Assembly (NCBI RefSeq): GCF_005144415.1
Contig: NZ_SWJE01000027.1
Span: forward strand, 1 to 62,549
Direction of reading: 5' to 3'
Origin: Trinickia terrae
Lineage (GTDB): Bacteria; Pseudomonadota; Gammaproteobacteria; Burkholderiales; Burkholderiaceae
Length of the DNA stretch: 62,549 nt
Shown: positions 21,470-30,965 of the stretch, one piece after another
How the letters are laid out: every line of letters begins with the position of its first letter
Position numbering within the stretch: the stretch's first letter is position 1
Translations under genes and position numbers: made by a program
Notes under the pieces: model-generated
Databases searched by the model: none
What the model was told of the DNA's origin: nothing
What the model saw: only the letters and a program-made list of their open reading frames with translations

Positions 21470-22570
21470 GTGACCCAATCTAATCAAGCGGTTCTCTTCG
21501 CTCCCTACGCGCTCGGCGAACTTCAACTCAAAAACCGTGTGGTGATGGCGTCTATGACGCGCGGCCGCGCGCGCAATGCCGAACTCGCGCCCACGGAACT
21601 TCATGTCGAATACTATCGCCAGCGGGCGGCGGCTGGCCTCATCTTCACAGAAGGCACCTGGATCAGCCCGCGAGCAATCGGATTCATCAACGCTCCCGGC
21701 CTCTTTACCGAACGTCAGATCGAGGGCTGGCGGGCCGTCACCTCTGCCGTGCATTCCGAAGGCGGGACAATTTTCGCGCAGCTTGCTCATTCCGGGGCGA
21801 TCTCGCATCCCGACTTTTTCGACGGCGAGCTACCCGTTGCCCCGTCCGCAGTTAACCCCGGCCTGAAAGCATTCACAGCTGGAGGGTTCAAGGACACGGT
21901 GACGCCGCGTGCCATGTCGCTTGAAGAAATCGGCTCGACCATCGCCGACTATGGGGCAGCTGCGAAGAATGCCCGGGAGGCCGGCTTCGATGGAGTGGAG
22001 CTGCACGCGGCAGTCGCCTATCTCCTGCCGGAATTCCTCAACAGCACGCTGAATATCCGCGAAGACGCTTATGGCGGCAGCGCAGAGAACCGAACTCGGA
22101 TCGTCCTGGAGGTTCTCGACGCGCTCATCGCGGTCTGGGGACCGGGGCGCGTCGGCATCAAGATCAGCCCGGCGCTGGCAATGGGTGGCTTCGGACTGAC
22201 CGACAAGACGATCGAAACCTACGACTATCTTGTTGACCGTCTCAACGAACTTCCGCTCTCTCACCTTCAGGTCGGCAGAACGCTGGACGATTTGGCGGGC
22301 ACGCCCATCGCCGCCTTGCAGGACACGATCGGCTACTACCGCGCCCGCTTCAACGGCACCTTGATCGCGAACTTCGGCTTTGATGGCGCCTCCGCCAATG
22401 CGGCGATCGAAGACAAGCAGGCCGATCTGGTTTCCTTTGCCAAGCCGTTCATCGGCAATCCCGATCTCGTGCGACGCCTTCGCGAGGGCCTGCCGCTCGC
22501 ATCCTCATCCGCGGAGACTTACTTCCAAGGTGGACCGCAGGGATATGTCGACTACCCCGCCGCTCCCTGA
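21470..22570 (+). CDS. Old yellow enzyme family alkene reductase with altered active-site pair
   Basis: An FMN-dependent ene-reductase of 366 aa in the class of NemA/OYE. It has LFAPYALGELQLKNRVVMA at the N-terminus, MTRGRA, the flavin-binding GLIFTEGTWISP, and the C-terminal phosphate-binding LIANFGFDGASA. The substrate-binding motif normally reads H-x-x-H/N-G-Y; here it is LHAAVAYLLPEFLN, so the second His/Asn is Val while the tyrosine donor remains. The start is GTG 21470, with GGA 10 bases upstream. The family reduces activated C=C bonds such as enones and maleimides. It is probably co-transcribed with the aldo-keto reductase. Confidence 0.88.
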   Translation: MTQSNQAVLFAPYALGELQLKNRVVMASMTRGRARNAELAPTELHVEYYRQRAAAGLIFTEGTWISPRAIGFINAPGLFTERQIEGWRAVTSAVHSEGGTIFAQLAHSGAISHPDFFDGELPVAPSAVNPGLKAFTAGGFKDTVTPRAMSLEEIGSTIADYGAAAKNAREAGFDGVELHAAVAYLLPEFLNSTLNIREDAYGGSAENRTRIVLEVLDALIAVWGPGRVGIKISPALAMGGFGLTDKTIETYDYLVDRLNELPLSHLQVGRTLDDLAGTPIAALQDTIGYYRARFNGTLIANFGFDGASANAAIEDKQADLVSFAKPFIGNPDLVRRLREGLPLASSSAETYFQGGPQGYVDYPAAP

Positions 22571-22696
22571 GGCGACAACCGGCAAACGCGGACGTATCGG
22601 AAGTCAATCCGGCCGCTTTCTATCAAGGCGGCCATGAACGCACCACAACCTATAGCGCAGCGGCGAGCTAGTCTGCAAATCGGAAAGGAGATAGCT

Positions 22697-23683
22697 ATGG
22701 AAATGAGAACGCTTGGTAAAAATGGTCCTCGTGTTTCCGCGATGGGCCTCGGCTGCATGCGGATGTCGAGTTTTGCGGGCCCGAAAACAAGCACCGATGA
22801 GGAGGGTATCGCTACCATTCAAGCTGCCTTGGACTCAGGAATCAATTTCTTGAACACGGGCGACTTTTACGGAATGGGACACAATGAGCTTCTCGTCGGT
22901 AAAGCGATTAAAGGTCGGAGAGACCAAGCGCTTATTAGCGTGAAATTTGGCGCTCTTCGTTCTCCCTCCGGGCAAATGTTGGGCATTGATGTTCGGCCAA
23001 ACGCTGTGAAGAACTTCGCGGCATATTCGCTTCAGCGACTCGGCGTAGATGTCATCGACATTTACCAGCCTGCTCGCATCGACCCGAACGTGCCGATTGA
23101 GGAAACGGTTGGGGCTATCGCCGATCTTATCAAGGAAGGAAAAGTTCGATACCTGGGTTTGTCCGAAGCAGGCGTTGAAAATATTCGGCGGGCTCACAAG
23201 GTGCATCCCGTGACCGCTCTTGAAATCGAGTATTCCCTTGGAACACGTTTCATCGAGGACGCAATCCTACCTACCGTAAGGGAGCTTGGCATCGGGCTGG
23301 TGGCTTATGGGGTGGTCGGTCAAGGGCTTCTTACTGGTTCAGTTACAAACGACATCCCAGCAAACGACTTTCGTCGCCAGTTTCCAAAATTCGACCAGGA
23401 GAACCTTCCGAAGAACCTCGAGAAGGTTTCGCTCCTTGAGCGCATGGCACATGACAAAAACTGTACGACGACACAATTGGCAATAGCGTGGGTGATGTCG
23501 AGAGGTGAGGACATCGTGCCGCTGGTCGGAATGAGTCGTCCCGAACGTGTGGCAGAAAATCTAAGGGCTTGCGACGTGACGCTTACCAAAGAGGATCTCG
23601 ACGATCTCGATCGGACCTTTGCACTGGGAGCAATCACAGGGGACCGCTACCCCGCTCAATTCAAACACCTGGCGGCCGAATAG
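22697..23683 (+). CDS. Aldo/keto reductase
   Basis: A 328-aa NADPH-dependent aldo-keto reductase, AKR13-like. MRTLGKNGPRVSAMGLGCM begins the TIM barrel; the Asp-Tyr pair is in NTGDFYGMGHNELLVG and the lysine in ISVKFG. Where most members have Y-Q-H-R, this one has IYQPARIDPNVP, so the usual tetrad histidine is replaced, as I recall for one subgroup. A strong AAAGGAG precedes the ATG at 22697. Codon use is visibly less GC-rich than in the neighbours, suggesting a different origin from the flanking genes. Confidence 0.9.
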   Translation: MEMRTLGKNGPRVSAMGLGCMRMSSFAGPKTSTDEEGIATIQAALDSGINFLNTGDFYGMGHNELLVGKAIKGRRDQALISVKFGALRSPSGQMLGIDVRPNAVKNFAAYSLQRLGVDVIDIYQPARIDPNVPIEETVGAIADLIKEGKVRYLGLSEAGVENIRRAHKVHPVTALEIEYSLGTRFIEDAILPTVRELGIGLVAYGVVGQGLLTGSVTNDIPANDFRRQFPKFDQENLPKNLEKVSLLERMAHDKNCTTTQLAIAWVMSRGEDIVPLVGMSRPERVAENLRACDVTLTKEDLDDLDRTFALGAITGDRYPAQFKHLAAE

Positions 23684-23813
23684 AAAGGGTGCTCAGTATC
23701 TTCCTCCCTAAAGATGTCGGTCCACGAGGTCCTGCGTTTTCCGTCTCCGACGTAAGGCGTCGGCCCAATGGAACATTGGCGTCGCAACCTACAACTCATG
23801 TATTAGAGGCGAT

Positions 23814-24512
23814 ATGACGGAGATCTCGATCTCGACTCCGCACCACCAGCTCAAAAGCTATCTGGCCACGCCGCAAGGCGAAGGACCATGGCCTGGCGTC
23901 ATCGTGTTTCACGATATCTTCGGCCTGACCGACGTGACGCGTGACCACGCCGATTGGCTGGCCAAGGAAGGATATCTTGCGCTGGCGCCGGACCTGTTCT
24001 CCTGGGGCAGCCGCCTCCGTTGCATCCGTAGCCTGATGATGGATCTGTCTGCAGGCAAGGGAGCGGCGTTCGACGATGTCGACGCTATGCGGCAGTGGTT
24101 GGAAGGTCGCCAGGATTGCACTGGAAAGACCGGGGTCATTGGCTTCTGCGCGACCGGCAAGTTTGCGATTCTTCTGGCGGCTGGCCACGGCTTTTCGGTT
24201 AGCGCCCCGAACTATGGCCCGCTTCCGAACGACATCGATGCGATCATGGGCGGCGCCTGTCCGGTGGTCGCGAGCTACGGTGGCGGCGACTGGACGCTGA
24301 AAGGCGCGGCGGCGCGACTGAAAGGCGCACTCGAGCGGAACGGGATCGAGCATGACGTCAAGGAATACCCGGACGCAGGGCATTCCTTCCTCGACAATCA
24401 CAAAGGCTTGATCGGGGTGCTCGGCGTTGTCATCGGGGCGACTTACAAAGACCAGGCCGCGGCTGACGCGCGAGACCGTATTCGAGCGTTCTTCGCGCGC
24501 CATCTCGCCTAG
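23814..24512 (+). CDS. Dienelactone hydrolase family protein (second copy, divergent)
   Basis: A 232-aa alpha/beta hydrolase of the dienelactone hydrolase family: VIVFHDIFGLTDVTRDHADW at the N-terminus, the cysteine nucleophile in GVIGFCATGKFA (where the family usually has G-x-C-x-G-G), and the histidine in DAGHSFLDNHKG. It is clearly not a recent duplicate of the gene at 19395-20087. It follows the aldo-keto reductase by 130 bases in which I see no gene. Confidence 0.85.
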   Translation: MTEISISTPHHQLKSYLATPQGEGPWPGVIVFHDIFGLTDVTRDHADWLAKEGYLALAPDLFSWGSRLRCIRSLMMDLSAGKGAAFDDVDAMRQWLEGRQDCTGKTGVIGFCATGKFAILLAAGHGFSVSAPNYGPLPNDIDAIMGGACPVVASYGGGDWTLKGAAARLKGALERNGIEHDVKEYPDAGHSFLDNHKGLIGVLGVVIGATYKDQAAADARDRIRAFFARHLA

Positions 24513-24544
24513 CACTACGTTGTGTGTTGCTGGAGATAACCATC

Positions 24545-24802
24545 ATGAAGCCGTTTTGCATCGCAGCGGCCCTCGTTTTACTCAACGCGGGCTGTGCCTC
24601 AACATGGTCGCCCGCGACTAATCAGACCGGTGGGCTAAGTCCGGCCGATAGGGACATCTTCGTTCTGCACACCACCGACGATGCGACGCTCGGCGACTCG
24701 TCAAAACTATCGAGGCTCACTGTCGGTGTTGGCTATCCCGATACGCAATTGATTTTGCCGTGGTTCCTCAATGACACGATCAACTTTGTAAACTATCGCT
24801 AG
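24545..24802 (+). CDS. Small putative secreted protein or lipoprotein
   Basis: An 85-aa open frame with a hydrophobic signal-like N-terminus (KPFCIAAALVLLNAGC). The cysteine at residue 17 is in a poor lipobox (N at -3), so lipidation is uncertain. The remainder (SPADRDIFVLHTTDDAT, LPWFLNDTINFVNYR) matches no family I know. It lies 32 bases after the hydrolase, with TGGAGA upstream of the ATG, so it could be the last gene of that operon. Confidence 0.5.
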   Translation: MKPFCIAAALVLLNAGCASTWSPATNQTGGLSPADRDIFVLHTTDDATLGDSSKLSRLTVGVGYPDTQLILPWFLNDTINFVNYR

Positions 24803-24838
24803 TTGTTCAGCGTGTCGCGTGTCCCGGGTCTCGGTGTC

Positions 24839-25762
24839 CTAGTCAGGGCCGGCACCAGCTGTTGCAGACGGTTTCAGCAGGGAAATCAGGATTTCCTTTG
24901 CGAGTCGCGCGGCCTCCATCGGCAACGGCGTGCGAGGCCGCTTGACGGGCGTGATCATTGAGAGGGTAACTTCGATTTGCGGCGAGACAATCCTTTGCCA
25001 ATGCAGCGAGGGATGGTCACCGGGCCGAAGAGAATTGAGCGGCATCACCGTGTAGCCTATTCCACGCTCGACAAGTTCTATGATCGAGCGTACCGAGTCT
25101 ATCTCGAGTGCCGTTGTCAACATGATGCCCAGCCGTGCAGCTTCAAACTCCAGCAGCGACCGGGTCGCAGTGGAAGCGTGCGGCATAATCAATGGGATTC
25201 GCGCAAGCTCGCTCAGCGTGACCTCACTCGTCGAAGTGCCTATCGGATTTAAGCCAATCAAGTAAAGGTTATCCGTGGCGATGGGTTCTATGACAAGGTT
25301 AGGTGATGCAGCAGGATTGACGAGGATTGAAAAGTCGAGACCTCCTACCAGCACCTGTTCATACAACGATCGCGAATAGCCCTCGACGAGACTCAACGAT
25401 GCTTTGGGAAATCGTTCGACAAAGCGTTCGACGAACGACGGTATCAAAGTTCGCCCAACGCTCGGCGTAAAGCCTGCGACCACCTGTCCCTCATAGGCGG
25501 ATGTACCTTCTTCCTTTAGCGCTATCAGTGCGGTGTCGGCAGCGTGAAGGACGCCGCGAGCGTGATCGAGAAACCGTCGGCCCGCCGGCGTCAGAATGAC
25601 GCCGCGCCCGTTCCTCGAGAAGAGAGATGTCTTGAGTTCAACCTCGAGAGCTCGGACATGTCTGCTGAGGGTGGGTTGCGCAATCTCCAAAACGTCAGAC
25701 GCCTTGCCGACGCTGCCCAATTCCGCGATGCGAACGAAATAGCGAAGCTGCTTGATGTCCAT
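24839..25762 (-). CDS. LysR-family transcriptional regulator, probable regulator of the catabolic cluster
   Basis: A 307-aa LysR protein. The start at 25762 (MDIKQLRYFVRIAELGSVGK) is preferred over an upstream ATG because this is the standard LysR N-terminus. The helix-turn-helix (AQPTLSRHVRALEVELKTSL) is followed by an effector domain with FVERFPKASLSLVEGYS, resembling the NAC/CbbR-like branch. It lies downstream of the MFS and flavin reductase genes on the same strand, bounding the catabolic cluster, so control of that cluster is a reasonable inference. Confidence 0.88.
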   Translation of the reverse strand: MDIKQLRYFVRIAELGSVGKASDVLEIAQPTLSRHVRALEVELKTSLFSRNGRGVILTPAGRRFLDHARGVLHAADTALIALKEEGTSAYEGQVVAGFTPSVGRTLIPSFVERFVERFPKASLSLVEGYSRSLYEQVLVGGLDFSILVNPAASPNLVIEPIATDNLYLIGLNPIGTSTSEVTLSELARIPLIMPHASTATRSLLEFEAARLGIMLTTALEIDSVRSIIELVERGIGYTVMPLNSLRPGDHPSLHWQRIVSPQIEVTLSMITPVKRPRTPLPMEAARLAKEILISLLKPSATAGAGPD

Positions 25763-25937
25763 GATGGGTAAAAGGTCCGATTCTTGTAATCGATATGCTC
25801 GCGACCATGAGGATAGTGCGTCGGCAATCGGCACGCCAACCCAGGATTCAATCATACAAGAAGCCGCTTTTGCCGGTTGCGCCCCGAGGCCGCCGGCAAA
25901 ATGCGAGGCCCGCAGCGGAGCGGCACTCCGCTACTTG

Positions 25938-25970
25938 AAGGATCCGCGCCGGCGTCGCGCGGATCCTTTT
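25938..25970. terminator. Hairpin between MFS gene and LysR gene
   Basis: An 11-bp perfect stem (AAGGATCCGCG at 25938-25948 with 25958-25968) with a 9-base loop and a TTTT run on the plus-strand side. Both flanking genes are on the minus strand, where the hairpin follows the MFS stop codon but lacks a good T-tract. It is terminator-like, of uncertain direction. Confidence 0.5.
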
Positions 25971-25973
25971 CGT

Positions 25974-27332
25974 TCAGAACGTGGACGTGCCGTCGATACC
26001 GCTCGAACGGTCGCCTGCGGGTTCGCTGGGAACATCGGGGCTGGTTTTGACGACAAACGCGATGACAGCGGATCCGCACACAAGTAGTACCGCCATGATG
26101 TACAAGCCGATATCGAATCTCCCGGTCGTCGTCTTCACCCACCCGATGATGAAGGGGCTCAGAAATCCTCCGATTTGACCGACAGAGTTGATCAACGCGA
26201 TCCCGCCGGGGGCCGAAGATCGCGGAAGCAACGTCATCGGAACAGAAAATAGAATCGGCATCGCGCTAAAGACCGATATCGTTGCGATGGTCAACGAAAG
26301 AAGGGTGAGCGGAAGACTGGACCACACGAATGAAAGCGAACCGAGGGCAACGGCGCCCGCCAACGCGCAACCCGTGGCATGCCAGCGGCGCTCCAGTGTG
26401 CGGTCGGAATGACGGGAGAGGAGCAGCATCCCCACTGCACCAAGACCGTACGGAATGATGGACCATAGGCCGATTGCCGATGCTGAGCCGACGCCTGCAT
26501 GCCGAAGCATCAGCGGAAGCCAGAACGAAATGACATACGTACCGCAGATGATCGTGAACCAGCCGAATGCGATTGCGTAGACATTGGGGTCGCGAAATGC
26601 GCCGCCAACACCGCCTCGCCCCCGGCGATTCCCACCGGACGCTCCGGCGATCACGATCCGTCGCTCGCCGTCCGAAAGCCACCGAGCCTGATCCGGTCCA
26701 TCCGGCAGGCTCCGAAGGCATACCAGCCCCAGCAGCACGGACGGTATCCCTTCAATTAGAAAGAGCCATTGCCAGCCGCGCAGCCCTTGAATGCCGGAAA
26801 CCGTGTCGAGGATGAAGCCGGAAATGGGTGCGCCGAAAAGCCCGGCGATAATACTGCCGCTCAGGAAGAGCGCGGTCACCCTGGCGAGTCTTTGTTTCGG
26901 ATACCAGAGCGTTAAATAGAAGACGACGCCGGGTGTCAATCCCGCTTCGAATATTCCCAGCAGGACGCGCAAAGCGTAGAACATGCCGGGTGTGCGGACG
27001 AACATCATGCAACTTGACGTCACTCCCCAGCAGATCATGATTCGGGCGAGCGTGCGCCGCGCTCCCACTCGCTGCAAAAGCAAATTGCTCGGTATCTCGA
27101 AGGCGAGGTAGCTCGCGAAAAAGATACCTGCGCCCAATCCGTAAACGGCGTCGGTGAATCCCAAATCCGACTTCATTTGCAAGGCGGCGAAACCGATGTT
27201 GATGCGATCGAGATACGCAAATATGTAGCCAAGAAGGACCAACGGAAAGATTCGCCATCCGATGCGCGAATAGACTTGCGTTTCATCACTTGATGGCGCG
27301 TGCGCGATGGTCGGCGCTGAGCTGTTTGCCAT
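25974..27332 (-). CDS. MFS transporter, anion:cation symporter (ACS) type
   Basis: A 452-aa major facilitator with 12 predicted helices. LVLLGYIFAYLDRINIGFA in helix 1 and ASYLAFEIPSNLLLQRVGAR in helix 2 are hallmarks of the ACS family, which carries organic anions such as phthalate, tartrate and other carboxylates. The ATG at 27332 is preferred because GGAGA lies just upstream; another ATG at 27344 lacks this. Its position beside CoA-transferase and beta-oxidation genes suggests it imports the acid degraded by that operon. Confidence 0.88.
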   Translation of the reverse strand: MANSSAPTIAHAPSSDETQVYSRIGWRIFPLVLLGYIFAYLDRINIGFAALQMKSDLGFTDAVYGLGAGIFFASYLAFEIPSNLLLQRVGARRTLARIMICWGVTSSCMMFVRTPGMFYALRVLLGIFEAGLTPGVVFYLTLWYPKQRLARVTALFLSGSIIAGLFGAPISGFILDTVSGIQGLRGWQWLFLIEGIPSVLLGLVCLRSLPDGPDQARWLSDGERRIVIAGASGGNRRGRGGVGGAFRDPNVYAIAFGWFTIICGTYVISFWLPLMLRHAGVGSASAIGLWSIIPYGLGAVGMLLLSRHSDRTLERRWHATGCALAGAVALGSLSFVWSSLPLTLLSLTIATISVFSAMPILFSVPMTLLPRSSAPGGIALINSVGQIGGFLSPFIIGWVKTTTGRFDIGLYIMAVLLVCGSAVIAFVVKTSPDVPSEPAGDRSSGIDGTSTF

Positions 27333-27432
27333 GAATGTCTCCATATTTACGGCAATTGAGGATAGCTCGGGCTTTACTTTTCGACTTCGATAGCCGTTGT
27401 TTCCCTTTTGAGCGGTGCGTCCGTGGACGGCT

Positions 27433-28083
27433 TCATGTAGTCAGCGTGTCTTGCGTCCGGCAATAGCTTCTTCCCGCAATTCGGCCCAACGGACGCAGTA
27501 CGTCGTGATTCACCCTGTGCCCCTCGCGAACGCCTTGTGCGCAGTGAACCAGGACGACTTCACCGACGAGCAGCGTTGTGCGCGAATCCGGCGCGCCGAA
27601 TTCGTGATGCTCGTGCAAACGGCATTCAAATTGGAGGGGCGACTCGCTGATTCTTCGGGGAAGGACCGTAACAGACGGCAGCGTGCTGAATCCGACCTCG
27701 TCGACCTCGCTGACCGTCGACGGATATTCGAGCGCGCATCGCTGCACCTGGTCTGCCATTTCGTCCGATACCACGTTGATGACGAACTGGCCGGAACGCA
27801 GCACGTTGTGCACCGTGTCCTTGTACCCTCGGGGAAGGGTCTGGGCGACGATGCCCAGTAGTGGAGGCGTGACACTGAGGATCACGAACTGACTGAACGG
27901 GGCGGCGTTCAGAACGCCTTCGTCATTCTGTGACGTGACAAGCGCGATGGGTCGAGGGACGACGGAGCCGGTGAGAAATTTGTAGCGGCTCTCGTGGGTG
28001 AAATCGAGGAGGTCGACCGTTTCGTAGGATGAATGGACCATAAGACTCTGAAGAGCTGAGTTAGGTTGAATCGCTTCCACCAT
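27433..28083 (-). CDS. Flavin reductase-like (FMN-binding split barrel) protein
   Basis: A 216-aa protein of the DIM6/NTAB flavin reductase group: SVVPRPIALVTSQNDEG, NAAPFSQFVILSVTPPLLGI and YKDTVHNVLRSGQFVINVVS are the FMN-binding segments. Members supply reduced flavin to two-component monooxygenases or act alone. No partner oxygenase is present in the window. It is divergent from the CaiB operon and probably shares its control region. Confidence 0.85.
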   Translation of the reverse strand: MVEAIQPNSALQSLMVHSSYETVDLLDFTHESRYKFLTGSVVPRPIALVTSQNDEGVLNAAPFSQFVILSVTPPLLGIVAQTLPRGYKDTVHNVLRSGQFVINVVSDEMADQVQRCALEYPSTVSEVDEVGFSTLPSVTVLPRRISESPLQFECRLHEHHEFGAPDSRTTLLVGEVVLVHCAQGVREGHRVNHDVLRPLGRIAGRSYCRTQDTLTT

Positions 28084-28461
28084 TGGCGGTAGCTGACATC
28101 CTAGGCAGTGAGGCCGATCCCAACAAGAACAGAACTTTTCTATCTGTTATGTCTTTTTTTGACCGCTCTTACGGGCGAGGTTGCGCCGGCTGCAGCAGCG
28201 ACGCATCGATATTCCGCGGATTTCATGTGCCCCACCGTGCAGTGACTCTCATCGCACATGCATATCAGAAAGAAAGCTTTCGTTCTTGTTCCGCTACAAC
28301 GGTAGGCATAACGTTCGAGACGAAAGCGTTGGCCGCCACTGGCTTGATTGCCGGCCTTTGATAGGACGGCCCGCGCCTTTATCGGATCGTGCTCAATCAT
28401 CGCGTGTGCTAGCCGGACTGTTTCCAGGCACACGTCAGCAAGGTAGAGAAAAGGCATCTGC
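28084..28461. promoter_or_regulatory. Divergent control region of the catabolic cluster
   Basis: A 378-base gap between the flavin reductase (minus) and the first CoA-transferase (plus). It is AT-richer than its neighbours near 28120-28160 and contains no recognisable gene; a short open frame at 28083-28361 has no family resemblance. This is the likely site of LysR binding, but I could not pick out an operator. Confidence 0.4.
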
Positions 28462-29748
28462 ATGGACGACAAAGCGAGTAGTCATCGCGCCGGAAGTCGC
28501 GATGGGTTGGAGACGCCCGCCGCGCTCGAGGGGCTCAAGGTATTAGACATGTCCGGGCTTGCCGGACAGTATTGCGGGAAGCAGTTCTCGGATCTCGGCG
28601 CGGACGTGATCCTTGTCGAACCACTCAACGGGTCCAATGTACGTTACCAAGGACCGTTCCTCGACAACCACATTCATCCCGAATTCAGCCTCTCCTTTAC
28701 GTATTTCAATGCTGGGAAGAGGAGCCTCTGTATTGACCTCGATCGGCCGGAAGGCCAGCGCATTTTCGTCGAGCTCGTCAAGCGGTCGGACCTTCTGATC
28801 GAATCTGAAAAGCCGGGTGTGATGGCAAGGCGCGGCCTGGACTACGCTTCACTCGCATCTGTCGCCCCTGGCCTCGTCATGACCAGCATCACCCCTTTCG
28901 GGCAGTCCGGGCCGTATTCGAACTACGAGTCCGAGGACATCGTGGCCCTCGCGCTCGGCGGAATGCTCTATCTCGGCGGTTATCCGGATAGCCCCCCGAT
29001 CGCTGCGCACGGAAACCTGGCCTATCTCGCCGCTGCGCAATTTGCCTCCGTCGCGTCGATGATTGCCCTCTTCGGTCAAACCGAAGCGCTGGGACATGAA
29101 AGCGGTTCGCACATCGACGTGTCGATCCAGGAGTGCGTGGTAATGGGAATGGAAAACGCCATTCAGTTCTACGACCTGGAACGCGTGGTGCGCAAGCGGG
29201 AATCCGGTCAGCTGAAAATGGCGGGAACCGGTGTCTTCGAGTGTGCGGATGGCCAAATCTACCTGATGGCCGGCGGTATCGCGTCGGCGCGATTTTGGGA
29301 GTCGACAGTGCAATGGCTGATCGATGATGGTTTCCCCGAAGCGGCGAGACTGCTCGATGACCAATGGAAGGATCATGACTATCTGATCACCGACGAAGCT
29401 AAAAATCTCTTTTACGAACTATTCGTGCCGTTCGCCAAGAAGCACAGCAAGGCCTGGCTGTATCAATCCGGTCAGGAGCGCCGCATCCCGGTCTGCCCAA
29501 TCAGTACGCCAAAAGACATTCTAGAGAACCGGCAGTTCGAATACAGAGATTTCTTCAGCTCGATAAAGCACTTACCGTCCGAGAGGAGCATCGTTGCTCC
29601 GGGTGCGCCGTATCGACTTTCCGAAACACCGTGGCGTGCACCGTCGCATGCACCGCTCATGGGTCAGCATACGGATGAAATTCTTGCCGACCTCGGATAT
29701 AGCAGGGCAGATCGTGTGGCGCTACAACAGGCAGGAGTTTTGAAGTGA
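28462..29748 (+). CDS. CaiB/BaiF (class III) CoA-transferase, first subunit/paralogue
   Basis: A 428-aa family III CoA-transferase. LEGLKVLDMSGLAGQYCGKQ starts the fold, FSDLGADVILVEP and TYFNAGKRSLCIDLD bind CoA, and the conserved catalytic aspartate lies in HIDVSIQECV. These enzymes move CoA from one acyl-CoA to a free acid. A second, dissimilar paralogue follows with overlapping stop and start, so the two may form a heteromer, as the BbsE/BbsF subunits of benzylsuccinate CoA-transferase do. The substrate is not known. Confidence 0.9.
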   Translation: MDDKASSHRAGSRDGLETPAALEGLKVLDMSGLAGQYCGKQFSDLGADVILVEPLNGSNVRYQGPFLDNHIHPEFSLSFTYFNAGKRSLCIDLDRPEGQRIFVELVKRSDLLIESEKPGVMARRGLDYASLASVAPGLVMTSITPFGQSGPYSNYESEDIVALALGGMLYLGGYPDSPPIAAHGNLAYLAAAQFASVASMIALFGQTEALGHESGSHIDVSIQECVVMGMENAIQFYDLERVVRKRESGQLKMAGTGVFECADGQIYLMAGGIASARFWESTVQWLIDDGFPEAARLLDDQWKDHDYLITDEAKNLFYELFVPFAKKHSKAWLYQSGQERRIPVCPISTPKDILENRQFEYRDFFSSIKHLPSERSIVAPGAPYRLSETPWRAPSHAPLMGQHTDEILADLGYSRADRVALQQAGVLK

Positions 29749-30965
29749 AAAATCTTCCTCTTGAAGGCATTCGGATTGCCGACTTCACGTGGATCGGCGC
29801 GGGTTCGTTTACGACCAAACTCTTCGCAGATCACGGTGCGGATGTCATAAAAATCGAGAGCGCGGATCGTCTTGATCCGCTACGCGGCAGCCGACCGTAT
29901 GCAGAGGGCGTGCCTGGCATCAATCGGAGTGGATACTTCGCAGATCGCAACAGCAACAAGAAAAGCATCACGCTGAACCTCAAGACCGCTGAGGGACAGG
30001 CGCTTGCTCGGCAACTGATCGAGACGAGTGACATCGTTGCAAATAATTTCACGCCGGGGACGATGGAGAAGTTTGGCCTCGGCTACGAAGACGTGAAGAA
30101 GATTCGTCGCGACGTCATCTATCTGGCCATGTCGATGGCAGGATCCTCCGGCCCGGAGCACAAGTATCTTGGATTCGGCCTGACAATCGGCGCACTGACT
30201 GGAGTTCAGTTTCTCTCCGGACTTCCGGACAAGGAGCCGGCTGGCACAGGGACAAACTTTCCGGACCATATTCCGAATCCATGCCACGCCGCATTTGCGG
30301 TGTTGGCGGCTTTGCGTCATCGCCGGCGCACGGGGCGGGGGCAGTACATCGACGTGGCGCAGACCGAGCCGACTGTCGCCCTCCTGGGTCCTACGATGAT
30401 GGATTGCGCAGCGAACGGCAATGTGCCCAGTCGGATGGGTAATCAGCACACGGCTTATGCGCCGCATGGCGTGTATCCCTGCCGTGGCGTGGACCGATGG
30501 ATAGCCATATCGGCGTGGCAGGAAGAGGCATGGAAAGGCCTTGTCGCAGCGCTTCCTGAAGCGGACGCTTTGCGCGCGACAAAATTCTCGGCATTACACG
30601 ATCGCCTGGCGAACCGCGACGACCTGGACGTAGCACTGGCGCACGCGACCAGCCGCTACGAAGCGGAGGACCTGATGGCGAAGCTGCAGAATCATGGCGT
30701 GCCTGCTGGAGTAGCCTGGACTGCAGAAGATGTCGTGGAGCACGATCATCAGTTGCAACATCGAGGTCATTGGATCCGGCTGCAGCACCCCGAAATGGGT
30801 GAGGCAATCTACAACGCACCGCCATTTCGCATCAGTGGACACGCTGAAACCATCCGCTTGCCGGCGCCGCTATTGGGCCAGCATACGGACGAGATCTGTC
30901 GGGACGTTTTCGGCATGGATGAAGCTGAAATTGCCGGCTTGCGCCAAAACGGAGTGTTGACGTGA
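29745..30965 (+). CDS. CaiB/BaiF (class III) CoA-transferase, second subunit/paralogue
   Basis: A 406-aa class III CoA-transferase: LEGIRIADFTWIGAGSFTTK, FADHGADVIKIESADR, and the conserved Asp in GQYIDVAQTEPTVALLG. The GTG start overlaps the previous stop (GTGA) and its own stop overlaps the next gene in the same manner. Similarity to its neighbour is only family-level. Acting as the second subunit of one enzyme or as a separate transferase are both possible. Confidence 0.9.
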   Translation: MKNLPLEGIRIADFTWIGAGSFTTKLFADHGADVIKIESADRLDPLRGSRPYAEGVPGINRSGYFADRNSNKKSITLNLKTAEGQALARQLIETSDIVANNFTPGTMEKFGLGYEDVKKIRRDVIYLAMSMAGSSGPEHKYLGFGLTIGALTGVQFLSGLPDKEPAGTGTNFPDHIPNPCHAAFAVLAALRHRRRTGRGQYIDVAQTEPTVALLGPTMMDCAANGNVPSRMGNQHTAYAPHGVYPCRGVDRWIAISAWQEEAWKGLVAALPEADALRATKFSALHDRLANRDDLDVALAHATSRYEAEDLMAKLQNHGVPAGVAWTAEDVVEHDHQLQHRGHWIRLQHPEMGEAIYNAPPFRISGHAETIRLPAPLLGQHTDEICRDVFGMDEAEIAGLRQNGVLT

